DNA from: Planctomycetota bacterium
GTDB lineage: Bacteria; Planctomycetota; UBA1135; UBA2386
Direction of reading: 5' to 3'
Assembly: GCA_016793265.1 (NCBI GenBank)
Contig: JAEUHT010000025.1
Coordinates: 1 to 37,764, forward strand
Length of the DNA stretch: 37,764 bases
The notes under the pieces are model-generated. The model saw only the letters and a list, made by a program, of their open reading frames with translations, made no database searches and was not told the DNA's origin. The position numbers were made by a program, and so were the translations under genes. Shown one piece after another: positions 8,775 to 16,512 of this stretch. Within the stretch, counting starts at the first letter, position 1; each line of letters opens with the position of its first letter.

Positions 8775-9908
8775 TTACGACGCGCCGTCGATCGCGCCAC
8801 GCAGCTCGTCCTGCACGTCGGCGTCCGGTTCGGCGGCCAATGCCCGCGGCAAGGCCGCGTGCTGCGCGTCGATGCGCCCGATCGCCCAGGCCGCGGTGCC
8901 GCGCAGCACCCGATCCGCATCACCGAGGCACACCGCCAGCGCCGGCAGGGCGCGCGGGTCGCCGAGGTTGCCGAGCACGGTGGCGGCGTTGCGGCGCAGG
9001 CCGCTGCGCGTCGCCCGCCGCATCGCGGTGCCGACGAACTCGTGCTCGTAGCGGGCGTCGTCCATCGTCAGCACGTCGAGCAGGGTCCAGGTCTCGACGA
9101 GCCGGTGCGGGCGCAGTTCGAGCGGGCGTTCGGTGCCGTGTTGCTGCCGCCGCAGGCTCTTCGAGGTGAACGGACACACTTCGAGGCAGACGTCGCAGCC
9201 GAACAGCCACTCGCCTTGGGCGCGCCGCAGCGCGGGCGCCACGAAGCCACGTTGTTCGATCGTCGTGTAGCTGAGGCAGCGCCGCGCGTCGACTTGGAAC
9301 GGCGCCACGATGGCGCCGGTCGGGCAGGCGTCGAGGCAGGCGGTGCAGGTGCCGCAGGTGCCGGGGGCCGGTGCGTCCGGCGGCAGCTCCTCGGCGGTCA
9401 GCAGCTCGGCGAGCTGCAGGTAGGGGCCGTGGCTCGGTGAGATCACCATCGCGCTCTTGGCCAGGAAGCCGATGCCGGCGCGGGCGGCGAGCGCCCGTTC
9501 GAGCACCGGCACGGCGTCGGTGCCGCCGTTCATCGAACCGTACGGCAGGCCCTCGGCCTCGAGCCGTTGCCGCAGCCGGAACACACGTTCGCGCAGCCAG
9601 CGGTGGTAGTCGCGACCGCCGGCGTAGCGGGCGATGCGACCGCCGCCAGCCAGCCCGACCGCGGGGCCGCCGTAGTCGACGGCCAAGTTGATCGCCGAGC
9701 GCACCCCGGGCCGCCAACGGGCCGGATCGAGCACGCGGTCGCGGTTCTGCGCCAGGTAGTCCATCTCGCCGTGGCGGCCGGCCTGCAGCCAGGCGACGAA
9801 GTGGTCCCCGTGTTCGCCGGGGTCGGCCGGGCCGAAGCGCACGAGGTCGAAACCGAGGTCCAGGGCGATGCCGCGGATCGTCTCGGGCGTCGGGCGGGAG
9901 GGGGGCAC
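8775..9908 (-). CDS. queG: Epoxyqueuosine reductase
   Basis: 377-residue cobalamin- and iron-sulfur-dependent enzyme for the last step of queuosine biosynthesis, reduction of epoxyqueuosine in tRNA. Two [4Fe-4S] ligand sets are visible: C185-X2-C188-X2-C191-X3-C195 (TCGTCTACLDACPTGAI) and CDVCLEVCPF with Cys238, 241 and 245; Cys211 in RRCLSYTTIEQRG adds the remaining ligand. GGTDAVPVLER (128-138) carries the conserved Asp131 of the active site. The C-terminus has HEAT-like repeats (NAATVLGNLGDPRALPAL). The long open frame extends to 10877, but homology begins at the GTG at 9908. A TATGGT hexamer ends 6 nt before that GTG, suggesting a leaderless mRNA. It diverges from the histidine-kinase-like gene. 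Confidence 0.95.
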   Translation of the reverse strand: MPPSRPTPETIRGIALDLGFDLVRFGPADPGEHGDHFVAWLQAGRHGEMDYLAQNRDRVLDPARWRPGVRSAINLAVDYGGPAVGLAGGGRIARYAGGRDYHRWLRERVFRLRQRLEAEGLPYGSMNGGTDAVPVLERALAARAGIGFLAKSAMVISPSHGPYLQLAELLTAEELPPDAPAPGTCGTCTACLDACPTGAIVAPFQVDARRCLSYTTIEQRGFVAPALRRAQGEWLFGCDVCLEVCPFTSKSLRRQQHGTERPLELRPHRLVETWTLLDVLTMDDARYEHEFVGTAMRRATRSGLRRNAATVLGNLGDPRALPALAVCLGDADRVLRGTAAWAIGRIDAQHAALPRALAAEPDADVQDELRGAIDGAS

Positions 9909-9914
9909 CGCAGC

Positions 9915-9920
9915 ACCATA
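9915..9920 (-). promoter_or_regulatory. Candidate -10 box for leaderless queG
   Basis: Read on the minus strand the hexamer is TATGGT, followed by six nucleotides (GCTGCG) and then the GTG start. That spacing would put the transcript start at or next to the start codon. No convincing -35 box is visible. Confidence 0.35.
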
Positions 9921-10009
9921 GTCGAGCCCGCTCAAGGGCCGCCACCCGCGGCGCCGATCCAGAAGCTGCCGTGCCAGGGGCGGGATGCACCCGTCCGCCC
10001 GGTTCGCCG

Positions 10010-10756
10010 ATGACCAAGACCAACTCGCCGACCTTCGAGCCGATGACGGCCGCCCCCGCCGCCCACGACTATGTACTGCCGAAACGGCCGCGCCCGGCCG
10101 CGGTCGTGGTGGTGCCGCCGGGGCCGAGCGAGCTCGGTGACCGTGGCGGCGAGGCGGCGCGCACGCTCGGGGGGCACTTCCAGCTGCTCGCCGAGACGCA
10201 GGGCATGTTCCTGGCGGAGATCCGCGAACGGCTCGAAGCGCTCGATGGCACGATCGCCGAAGCCACGAAGGCGCAGATGAAGGGGGCCGTGCGCGAACTG
10301 CTCGGTGTGATCGAGTGGTGCGACACGCTGCAGGCCGACCTGCAGGCCGACTGCGAGCGAGCGACGGGCGGACAGCTGCCGATCGACCTCGGCCTGTTGC
10401 TCGAGGAGGTCGCCGGTCGCGAACGCAAAGCCGGCCACGACGTGCTGGTCCGCGGCTCGTTCCCGCTGCCCTGGTGGGGGGCACGGGCGCCGTTGTCGCG
10501 GTTGCTCGAGACCGCGCTGCAGTTGGTGGCCGAACGCACCAACGGCCACGGGTCGCGTTGCCTGGAGCTGTCGGAGGTCGGCGGGGCGCCGTGCCTGCGC
10601 GTCGCCGGCCACGGCGATCCCCACGAGGGCCTGGAGCCGACGACGATCGCCCGTTTTCGCACCCTGGTCGACCAGGTCGGCGCCAGCGTGCGGCCCGATG
10701 CGCTCGGGCCGGGCGGCGTCGGCATGTTGATCCAGTTGTCGCCCGCCCGCGGCTGA
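10010..10756 (+). CDS. Degenerate histidine-kinase-like protein
   Basis: 248 residues from the ATG at 10010. After a Pro-rich start, residues about 40-115 form two long helices (QLLAETQGMFLAEIRERLEAL, ATKAQMKGAVRELLGVIEWCDTLQADL) like a dimerisation helical hairpin. A region resembling a small GHKL ATPase domain follows: IDLGLLLEEVAGRERKAG, PLSRLLETALQLVAERTNGHG (N-box position) and a closing FRTLVDQVGASV...GPGGVGMLIQL (G2/F-box position). The usual phospho-accepting His motif and the Asn of the N-box are missing, so catalysis is doubtful. It precedes the sigma/anti-sigma pair on the same strand, with 144 bp between, so a partner-switching or scaffold role is possible but unproven. Confidence 0.45.
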   Translation: MTKTNSPTFEPMTAAPAAHDYVLPKRPRPAAVVVVPPGPSELGDRGGEAARTLGGHFQLLAETQGMFLAEIRERLEALDGTIAEATKAQMKGAVRELLGVIEWCDTLQADLQADCERATGGQLPIDLGLLLEEVAGRERKAGHDVLVRGSFPLPWWGARAPLSRLLETALQLVAERTNGHGSRCLELSEVGGAPCLRVAGHGDPHEGLEPTTIARFRTLVDQVGASVRPDALGPGGVGMLIQLSPARG

Positions 10757-10900
10757 CGATCGGCGATCGGGGCGTGCAGACCGCGAACGTCGGCAAGGGA
10801 CCTTGGCACGACCGGCTCGGGGGGTTACTTCCCAACCAGGGTCGGCTATGGCACCATGCCGTTGCACCTCCGGCCACCTCGGAGCCGGCCCCGTCCAGCC

Positions 10901-11749
10901 ATGTTGCACACGCACCCTTGCCCGATCGAGCGCAGCGCCTTGTGCGCGCGGCTCGGCGAACTGTGGGAGACCACGGGGGCGGTGGAGCTGCGTGAACTGT
11001 CTCGCGGTCGCGCGCCGCGCCCTGGCTGTGCCGTCACCAGCGAGCAGGACTTCTGCGACTGGGTCAGCACGTTCTTGATGGAGACCTTCAAGAACACCGG
11101 GGACGCCGCCGTCTTCGCGCTGCTGTTCGAGTTGAATCGCGCCACGTTCCTGCACGCGATCCAGGGCAACCTGCGTCGCAGCTCACACCACGTCGATGCG
11201 CAGGATGTGCTGCAGGAGGTGTTCCTCAACATCTACCGCTACCCGCACCGCTTCCACCCCGATCGCGCGGACGCGTTCCGCGGCTGGGGGCATCGCATCG
11301 CGCGCAACACGCTGCTGAAGTTCCTCAAGGGCCAGGCACGGCTCGCCCGCTTCCTGGAGATGGACGACGAGGTCTTCCAGCCCGAGGACATGCGGCAGCG
11401 GGCTCCCGATCGCGTCGCCAGCGAGGCCGAGAGCGCGGTCGCGGTCAATGGTGCCTACCTGATCTACCTGCAGCTCTACCTGCTGCACTTCCAACGCCTG
11501 TCACCGAAGGAGCAGCGCGCCTTGACGATGGTCGAGGTCGAAGACGTGTCCTACCGCGATGCGGCGGCGGCCCTCGGCATCCGGCTCGAGAATCTGAAGA
11601 TGGTGATCTTCCGCGGTCGACGGAAGATCTTTCGCGGCATGGAACGGTCGCTCTGTGCTCTCGACCAGCCGGCGACGACGCGCGTTCGCGGCGGCGACGC
11701 GGTCAGGCAACGCAACGTGAAGCCATGTCGCATTTTTGGCATCGCCTGA
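10901..11749 (+). CDS. ECF-like RNA polymerase sigma-70 factor
   Basis: 282 residues from the ATG at 10901. Region 2 lies at about 70-145 (VDAQDVLQEVFLNIYRY, FRGWGHRIARNTLLKFLKG), with the DVLQEVFLNIY core that contacts RNA polymerase and the promoter -10 element. Region 4 lies at about 198-246 (RLSPKEQRALTMVEVED, DAAAALGIRLENLKMVIFRG), a helix-turn-helix for the -35 element. There is no region 1.1 or 3. The first 70 residues are an unusual Cys-containing extension (CPIERSALCARLGELWE, WVSTFLMETFKNTG). The next gene downstream (86 bp) encodes a zinc anti-sigma-like protein, the classical regulator of such factors. Confidence 0.88.
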   Translation: MLHTHPCPIERSALCARLGELWETTGAVELRELSRGRAPRPGCAVTSEQDFCDWVSTFLMETFKNTGDAAVFALLFELNRATFLHAIQGNLRRSSHHVDAQDVLQEVFLNIYRYPHRFHPDRADAFRGWGHRIARNTLLKFLKGQARLARFLEMDDEVFQPEDMRQRAPDRVASEAESAVAVNGAYLIYLQLYLLHFQRLSPKEQRALTMVEVEDVSYRDAAAALGIRLENLKMVIFRGRRKIFRGMERSLCALDQPATTRVRGGDAVRQRNVKPCRIFGIA

Positions 11750-11835
11750 AGGGTTGCCGCGAAAGGCGTGACCGCCGGCCCCGGTCCGCCTAGTGGTGAC
11801 CTCCTGATCCGGCGCCCCAAGCCGGGTCTGCCCTC

Positions 11836-12861
11836 ATGGTCTCTCCCTCTTCTCCTGAGCGCGGCTCCGACCCCTGCCTGCCGATCCAGGTCGATCTGTC
11901 GGCGATGCTCGACGGGGAACTCGATCCGGCCTCTGTGCGCCGGGTCATGGTGCACTCGGACGTCTGCCCTTCCTGTCGGGCCTTCCTCGATGGCATCCGT
12001 TCGCAGGTGCGCTTGCACCGCAAGGTGGCGATGGCCACGGTGCCGCCCGAGGTCGATGGCGGGGAAGCGCATGCGCCGCATGAGGCCGTCACCGCCGGGG
12101 CGCGACTGCGCGACGAACTGACGGCCAACCGATTGCGTCTGGCCAAGATCCTCTACGAGCTCGGCCGCGGGTTTGTCTTGATGGGTTTGTCGGCGGACTT
12201 CTCGCGCGTCGTCGCCAAGGAGCCGGTGCCGGTGCCCGACATGGCCATGCGCGGCCGCAACCTCGTCGACGAGGCGACGCGCGCCGGGGACCAGGGGCCG
12301 GAGTGGGTGGCGGCCAAGGACCTGTTCGATGGCTGCATTCGTACGGCCGATGAGAACCTCGGCCGCGGCCAGCGGCTGCTGACCGAGTGCCTTTCGTTGG
12401 ACGGCACCTGCCACGAGTCGCGCATCTACCTCGGCCTCGTGCACCACGTGCGCGGCCAACGCGCCCTGGCCAGGCGCCAGTTCCAGACCATCCTGGCCGA
12501 ATCCAGCGACAGCCTCGTGCGTGCCTACGCGCTGTCGAACCTCAGCAATGTGCACCTCGACGAGGGCGACTTCGACGAGGCGGTGCGGCTGCTGCTCGAG
12601 CTCGTCGCTTCGGATGCCCTGGAGAAGCAACCCCGCATCGGCACGGCGATGTTCAACCTCGGCCTCGCCTACGGCCTGAAGGGCCAGTTCAGCGAGAGCC
12701 TGCGCTGGTTCGGCCGGCTGCACGAGGAGATGCCGCACCGCCGCAATTACGTGGCCAGCGAACTCGGCCGGCGCAGCCAGTTCCTGTTCCTCGTCCGCAG
12801 CCACCCCGAGGCCAAGGACCTCGCCAACGCCCTGCAGGAGTGGTTCTTGGCAGCCAGTTGA
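11836..12861 (+). CDS. Soluble zinc-binding anti-sigma-like protein with TPR domain
   Basis: 341 residues. The N-terminus has the anti-sigma zinc-finger signature: DLSAMLDGELD (20-30) followed by His40-X3-Cys44-X2-Cys47 (HSDVCPSC), the HX3CX2C motif of ZAS/zf-HC2 domains that wrap around ECF sigma factors. There is no transmembrane segment. Residues about 125-320 are helical and hold TPR-like units (RIYLGLVHHVRGQRALARRQF, AYALSNLSNVHLDEGDFDEAV, GTAMFNLGLAYGLKGQFSES). A cytoplasmic sensor that binds the upstream sigma factor and uses TPRs to read a protein or peptide signal is the simplest inference. Directly after the sigma gene on the same strand. Confidence 0.75.
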   Translation: MVSPSSPERGSDPCLPIQVDLSAMLDGELDPASVRRVMVHSDVCPSCRAFLDGIRSQVRLHRKVAMATVPPEVDGGEAHAPHEAVTAGARLRDELTANRLRLAKILYELGRGFVLMGLSADFSRVVAKEPVPVPDMAMRGRNLVDEATRAGDQGPEWVAAKDLFDGCIRTADENLGRGQRLLTECLSLDGTCHESRIYLGLVHHVRGQRALARRQFQTILAESSDSLVRAYALSNLSNVHLDEGDFDEAVRLLLELVASDALEKQPRIGTAMFNLGLAYGLKGQFSESLRWFGRLHEEMPHRRNYVASELGRRSQFLFLVRSHPEAKDLANALQEWFLAAS

Positions 12862-12973
12862 CCTGTTCGAGCGCCTCGGCCGGTGGCCGCGCTGGCCCGG
12901 CCGATGCCAAAGCCCGCCCCCCCTTTCCCGCTGCAGCCTCTGGCGCTACCTTTCGCCCTTCCTCCCGAATCCC

Positions 12974-13417
12974 ATGAACATCGCCAATCGCTGCCTGCTC
13001 GCGCTGTTGCTGGCCCTGGGCCTCGTGTTGCCGAGCGTCAGCAGCGAAGGTGGCGAGAATGGGCTCGGGATCTGGATCCTGCCGAACGCCAACCACCTGA
13101 CTTCGGGCATCGGCTGCTCGACCACGAGTGCGCCGCGCGCCTCGCAGACGTTCGCCGTGGGCAAGGACATCACCATGGATGTGGCGAGTGGCATGGGCGC
13201 CATCGTCGCGACCTTCGTCGATGAGCTGGCCGGCCAGGCCATCTCGCTGCCGGTCGTCGGCGGGCGGGTCACGATCCCAGGCGAACTCGTCGAAGCGCTC
13301 ACCAACTCGGCCTCGCCGCGCGCCAGCATCGTGATCGCCGATGCGTGCCAGCTCGGCTACGTGTTGACGCTGGCATGCGATCCGGCGGCGAACACGATCA
13401 CGGTCGGCGTGCAGTAA
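12974..13417 (+). CDS. Small exported protein of unknown function
   Basis: 147 residues with a clear signal peptide (MNIANRCLLALLLALGLVLP followed by SVSS). The mature part is about 120 residues, probably beta-rich, with three Cys residues (GIGCSTT, DACQLG, LACDP), one of which may be unpaired. Stretches such as GLGIWILPNANHLTSG and ASQTFAVGKDITMDVASG match no family I recognise. A TACCTT hexamer 21 nt before the ATG could be a -10 box, so it may be transcribed alone, although it follows the anti-sigma gene by 112 bp on the same strand and could be a target or signal of that system. Confidence 0.7.
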   Translation: MNIANRCLLALLLALGLVLPSVSSEGGENGLGIWILPNANHLTSGIGCSTTSAPRASQTFAVGKDITMDVASGMGAIVATFVDELAGQAISLPVVGGRVTIPGELVEALTNSASPRASIVIADACQLGYVLTLACDPAANTITVGVQ

Positions 13418-13434
13418 GGAAGGGCGAGCGGCGA

Positions 13435-13459
13435 GGCCAGGCTCCCCCTCACCCTGGCC
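13435..13459. terminator. Candidate bidirectional hairpin between convergent genes
   Basis: GGCCAGG (13435-13441) pairs with CCTGGCC (13453-13459) around an 11-nt pyrimidine-rich loop. It sits between the exported-protein stop (13417) and just inside the 3' end of the convergent glycerophosphodiesterase gene. There is no T tract on either side, so only weak support for intrinsic termination. Confidence 0.35.
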
Positions 13460-14276
13460 GTGCCGCCTGGCTGCGCGGTCGTGTGAGCAGACCAGCCCTG
13501 GCCGCGGCCAGCATCGCACCTGGGTCGTTCGTGCACATCGCGTCGATGCCCATCACCGCGCCGCCGCGCCAGCTCAGTTCGTCGTCGGTCGTGTAGCTGC
13601 AGACCAACAACCCCGCCGCGTGCGCGGCAGCGACCTCGGCGCTGCGCAGTTCGACCGCGTGCCAGTGCACCATGCCGGCGCCGAGCCGCCGCGCCGCCGC
13701 GATCGCCGCCGCGTCGAGCCGCGCCTGCGTCGGTGTCGGGCCGAGCACGGCGCGCGCGAGGCCGGGTGCCATCACCCCAGCTTCGGCGACGAAGTCCCAG
13801 TCGAACGACTGCACGATCACCTGCTCGACGGCGCCCGCCGACTGCAGCGCCGCCACATAGTCGCGCGGTGCGCCGGCCTTGTGCTCGAGCAGGGGGATGC
13901 AGTCGGGCAGCATCGTGGCCAGGGCTTCGTGCAGGGAAGGCACCGGCTGCGGGCCGTGCCGGCCGGGCGCGCGGCTGGCGTCGAGGCGGCGTGCTTCGTG
14001 CCAATCCGCCTGCGCCACCAGGACCCCAGGGCCCAGCACGCCGCCGGCGTTCGTGGTGCGGTCGAAGGTGGCGTCGTGCACACAACACAACACCCCGTCG
14101 CGGGTCGCCCGCACGTCGAACTCCTGCATCAGCACGCCGAGTGCACGCGCCGCCGCGAAGGCCGCCAGCGTGTTCTCGGCGTGGTGCACGCTGTCGCCGC
14201 GGTGGGCGACGACGATCGGGCCGGTGGACGCTGCGGCGCGCAGGCGGAGGAAGACGGGGTGGTCGATGCCGGGCAT
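13449..14276 (-). CDS. Glycerophosphodiester phosphodiesterase (GDPD)
   Basis: 275-residue GDPD-family enzyme that hydrolyses glycerophosphodiesters to glycerol 3-phosphate and an alcohol. The TIM-barrel signatures are present: VVAHRGDS...AENTLAAF (catalytic HR at residues 25-26 and ENT), MQEFDVRATRDGVLCCVHD (metal-binding Glu and Asp, catalytic His), PLLEHK, and a late-strand IDAMCTNDP. There is no signal peptide, so the protein should be cytoplasmic, like UgpQ. It diverges from the small membrane protein gene across a 67-bp region. The minus-strand sequence ATTCTCGCGG lies shortly before its start. Confidence 0.92.
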   Translation of the reverse strand: MPGIDHPVFLRLRAAASTGPIVVAHRGDSVHHAENTLAAFAAARALGVLMQEFDVRATRDGVLCCVHDATFDRTTNAGGVLGPGVLVAQADWHEARRLDASRAPGRHGPQPVPSLHEALATMLPDCIPLLEHKAGAPRDYVAALQSAGAVEQVIVQSFDWDFVAEAGVMAPGLARAVLGPTPTQARLDAAAIAAARRLGAGMVHWHAVELRSAEVAAAHAAGLLVCSYTTDDELSWRGGAVMGIDAMCTNDPGAMLAAARAGLLTRPRSQAARPG

Positions 14277-14330
14277 GGTTCCAGGCCGCGAGAATGGGCG
14301 GCAAGTGGAGGAAACGGCCGTGGCGCCGCC

Positions 14331-14336
14331 TACTCT
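14331..14336 (+). promoter_or_regulatory. Candidate -10 box for leaderless transcript
   Basis: TACTCT followed by seven nucleotides and then the ATG at 14344. The spacing would start the mRNA at or next to the start codon. No -35 element is evident. Confidence 0.35.
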
Positions 14337-14343
14337 CTGGCCG

Positions 14344-14691
14344 ATGTCCTTGCAGTTCTATCACGTGCTGCACGTCGCCAGCGTGCTCGGTCTGTTCCTC
14401 GGTCTCGGCGGTGTGCTCGCCTCGGCGGACGGTGGCAAGCCGGCGAAGCTGTTCACGATGGTGCACGGCCTGGCGCTGCTGCTCATGCTCGTCGCCGGCG
14501 TCGGCTTCATGCACAAGGGCGGCCTCGCCTGGAGCGGTGGTTGGGTGTGGAGCAAGATCGCCTGTTGGGTGGTGATCGGCGCCGTGCCGACGCTGATCCG
14601 CCGCGGTGTGCTGCCGCGCTTCCTGGCCTTGCTCGTGGTGCTGGCGCTCGGCGCCACCGCCGCCTGGCTGGCGTACACCAAGCCGTTCTGA
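14344..14691 (+). CDS. Small four-helix integral membrane protein (SirB-like)
   Basis: 115 residues from the ATG at 14344 with four hydrophobic segments: FYHVLHVASVLGLFLGLGGV, MVHGLALLLMLVAGVGFM, VWSKIACWVVIGAVPTLI and FLALLVVLALGATAAWLAYT. His residues in the first two helices (YHVLH, MVHG) and the conserved WSKIACWVVIG segment resemble small SirB/CopD-like membrane proteins, but no biochemical role is established for these. First gene of a plus-strand run with the aminotransferase 39 bp downstream. Confidence 0.7.
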   Translation: MSLQFYHVLHVASVLGLFLGLGGVLASADGGKPAKLFTMVHGLALLLMLVAGVGFMHKGGLAWSGGWVWSKIACWVVIGAVPTLIRRGVLPRFLALLVVLALGATAAWLAYTKPF

Positions 14692-14730
14692 CCGAGCTGC
14701 GGGCGCGGCCGCCGAGCGCCGTCACCGACC

Positions 14731-15882
14731 ATGAGCTTCCAGCCCCCCGACGTGTTGTTGCTGGGCCCTGGCCCCTCGCCGATCAGCGCCTCGGTGCAGC
14801 GGGCGTTGGCGATGCCGCTGCTCGGGCACCTCGATCCTGCCTTCTTGCCGCTGCTCGATCGGGTGCAGGAAGGGCTGCGGCGGTTGTTCGGCACCAGGAA
14901 CGAGCTCACGCTGCCGATCGCGGGCACCGGCACCGCCGGCATGGAGGCCGTCGTCGCCAACCTCGTCGACCGCGGCGATCGGGTCGTGATCGGCGTGCAC
15001 GGTGTGTTCGGCCAGCGCTTCGCCGAGGCGGCCCGGCGCGCCGGTGGTGACGTCGTCGAGGTGCGCGCCCCGTTCGGTGAAGCGCTCGATCCGGCAGCGG
15101 TGGCGGCCGCGATCGCGGCCGGGCCGACGCGCGTCGTCGGCGTCGTGCATGCCGAGACCAGCACCGGGGTGTTGACCCCGCTGTCGCCGATCGCCGCCGC
15201 CGCCCGCGCCGCCGGGGCGCTGTTCGTGATCGACTGCGTCACCAGCCTCGGCGGCCTGCCGATCGCGTGCGACGAGCTCGGCGTCGACGCCGCCTTCAGC
15301 GGCACGCAGAAGTGCCTGTCGGTGCCGCCGGGGTTGTCACCGGTGACCTTCTCGGCGCGCGCGCTCGACAAGGCCAGGACCCGCACGACGCCGGTGCCGT
15401 TCTACTTCGATACCCGCCTGTTGACCGGCTACTTCGGCCCCGACCGCGCCTACCACTACACGGCGCCGATCAGCATGCTCTACGCGCTCGCCGCCGCGCT
15501 CGACGAGATCGAGGCCGAAGGTCAAGTCGCGCGCGCACGGCGCCACGTCGAGGTCGCCGCTGCCCTGCGTCGCGGGCTGGGCCCGCTCGGGCTCGAGGCG
15601 CTGGTGCCGGTGGCCGCGGCGACGCCGATGCTGACGACCATCCGTTATCCGGCCGGCGTCGACGACCGCGCCTTCCGCAGCCATCTGCGCCAGGTGCACC
15701 GCATCGAGGTCGGCGGTGGGCTCGGCCCGCTCGCCGGCAAGGTGTTTCGCGTCGGCCTGATGGGACACGGGGCGCGGCTCGAGAACGTCGCACGCGCGCT
15801 GGCCGCGTTCGGCGACGCGCTCGGCGTCGCCGGCGTGCCGGCCGACATCGCCGCCGCCCTCGCCGCTTTGCGCGCGGGATGA
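14731..15882 (+). CDS. Class V PLP-dependent aminotransferase (alanine/serine-glyoxylate type)
   Basis: 383 residues. Fold-type I aminotransferase of the class V alanine-glyoxylate/serine-glyoxylate group. The start is typical (LLLGPGPSPISASVQRAL), followed by PIAGTGTAGMEAVVANLV for phosphate binding, Asp168 in FVIDCVTSLGG for the PLP pyridine nitrogen, and the Schiff-base Lys194 in SGTQKCLSVPPGL. The Tyr-rich YFDTRLLTGYFGPDRAYHYTAP segment is also characteristic. The likely role is transamination of glyoxylate with alanine or serine. The exact donor cannot be assigned; phosphonoacetaldehyde or aspartate-family activities are less likely. It lies 54 bp upstream of gmhA. Confidence 0.9.
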   Translation: MSFQPPDVLLLGPGPSPISASVQRALAMPLLGHLDPAFLPLLDRVQEGLRRLFGTRNELTLPIAGTGTAGMEAVVANLVDRGDRVVIGVHGVFGQRFAEAARRAGGDVVEVRAPFGEALDPAAVAAAIAAGPTRVVGVVHAETSTGVLTPLSPIAAAARAAGALFVIDCVTSLGGLPIACDELGVDAAFSGTQKCLSVPPGLSPVTFSARALDKARTRTTPVPFYFDTRLLTGYFGPDRAYHYTAPISMLYALAAALDEIEAEGQVARARRHVEVAAALRRGLGPLGLEALVPVAAATPMLTTIRYPAGVDDRAFRSHLRQVHRIEVGGGLGPLAGKVFRVGLMGHGARLENVARALAAFGDALGVAGVPADIAAALAALRAG

Positions 15883-15917
15883 CGGCGCCGGGCTCGCGCC
15901 GGATGGCCGCCTCTCGC

Positions 15918-15923
15918 TATCGT
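15918..15923 (+). promoter_or_regulatory. Candidate -10 box upstream of gmhA
   Basis: TATCGT followed by 13 nt to the ATG at 15937, so any leader would be very short (about 6 nt). It is similar in composition to the other TANNNT boxes found close to starts in this window. Confidence 0.25.
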
Positions 15924-15936
15924 CGCGCCCTTCCTC

Positions 15937-16509
15937 ATGAACGAAGCGAAGATCCGGGCCACGATCGCCGAGAGCGTGGCGACCAAGCAGCGCCTGCTGG
16001 CGACGTGCCTGCCGTCGCTGCTGCAGTTGTGTGAGCTCGCCGTCGCCGTGCTGCGCGCCGGCAACAAGATCCTGTTCTGCGGCAACGGCGGCAGTTCCTG
16101 CGACGCCGCGCACGCCGCCGGCGAGCTCGTCGGATGGTTCGAACGAAAGCAGCGCCCCGGCTACGCCGCGATCGCGCTCGGCCAGCAGGTGCCGACGCTG
16201 ACGGCGATCGGCAACGACGCCGGCTACGAGCACGTCTTCGCGCGCGAGGTGCAGGCGATCGGGCGTAGAGGCGACCTGCTGGTCGGCTTCACGACCTCGG
16301 GCAGCAGCAAGAACGTCGTGCTCGCCCTCCAACAGGCGAAGACGCTCGGCCTGAGCACCGCCGTGTTGTGTGGCGAGAAGCGGGGCACCGCGCTCGCGCA
16401 CGCCGACGTCGCCGTGATGGTGCCGTCGGGCAACACCGCGCGCATCCAGGAGAGCCACCTCGTCTGCGTGCACATCCTGTGTGCGGCGGTCGAGGACGCG
16501 ATGTCGTGA
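15937..16509 (+). CDS. gmhA: D-sedoheptulose 7-phosphate isomerase
   Basis: 190-residue SIS-domain enzyme that converts sedoheptulose 7-phosphate to D-glycero-D-manno-heptose 7-phosphate, the first step towards ADP- or GDP-heptose for surface polysaccharides. Visible features are FCGNGGSSCDAAHAAGELVG (phosphate loop, with zinc-site residues His59 and Glu63), TTSGSSKNVVLAL (118-130), and ARIQESHLVCVHILC with Gln171 and His179, which complete the zinc site seen in GmhA. The length is normal for the family. Other heptose-pathway genes are not in the window. Confidence 0.93.
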   Translation: MNEAKIRATIAESVATKQRLLATCLPSLLQLCELAVAVLRAGNKILFCGNGGSSCDAAHAAGELVGWFERKQRPGYAAIALGQQVPTLTAIGNDAGYEHVFAREVQAIGRRGDLLVGFTTSGSSKNVVLALQQAKTLGLSTAVLCGEKRGTALAHADVAVMVPSGNTARIQESHLVCVHILCAAVEDAMS

Positions 16510-16512
16510 GCC

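Noticed and set aside
10803..10818. Sigma-54-like site (TGGCACG...) before the ECF sigma gene
   Set aside because: The -12 GC element is not at the required distance from the -24 GG.
9932..11155. Long minus-strand open frame (407 codons) across the kinase-like and sigma genes
   Set aside because: Opposes two genes with recognisable domains; product composition is Gln/Arg/His-rich, as expected of a shadow frame.
8655..14295. Recurrent CGCGAGAAT motif (near 8569, 8656, 14288)
   Set aside because: Only a few copies at variable distances from genes; too short to separate from chance, though its complement could act as a -10-like box for the gene at 14276.
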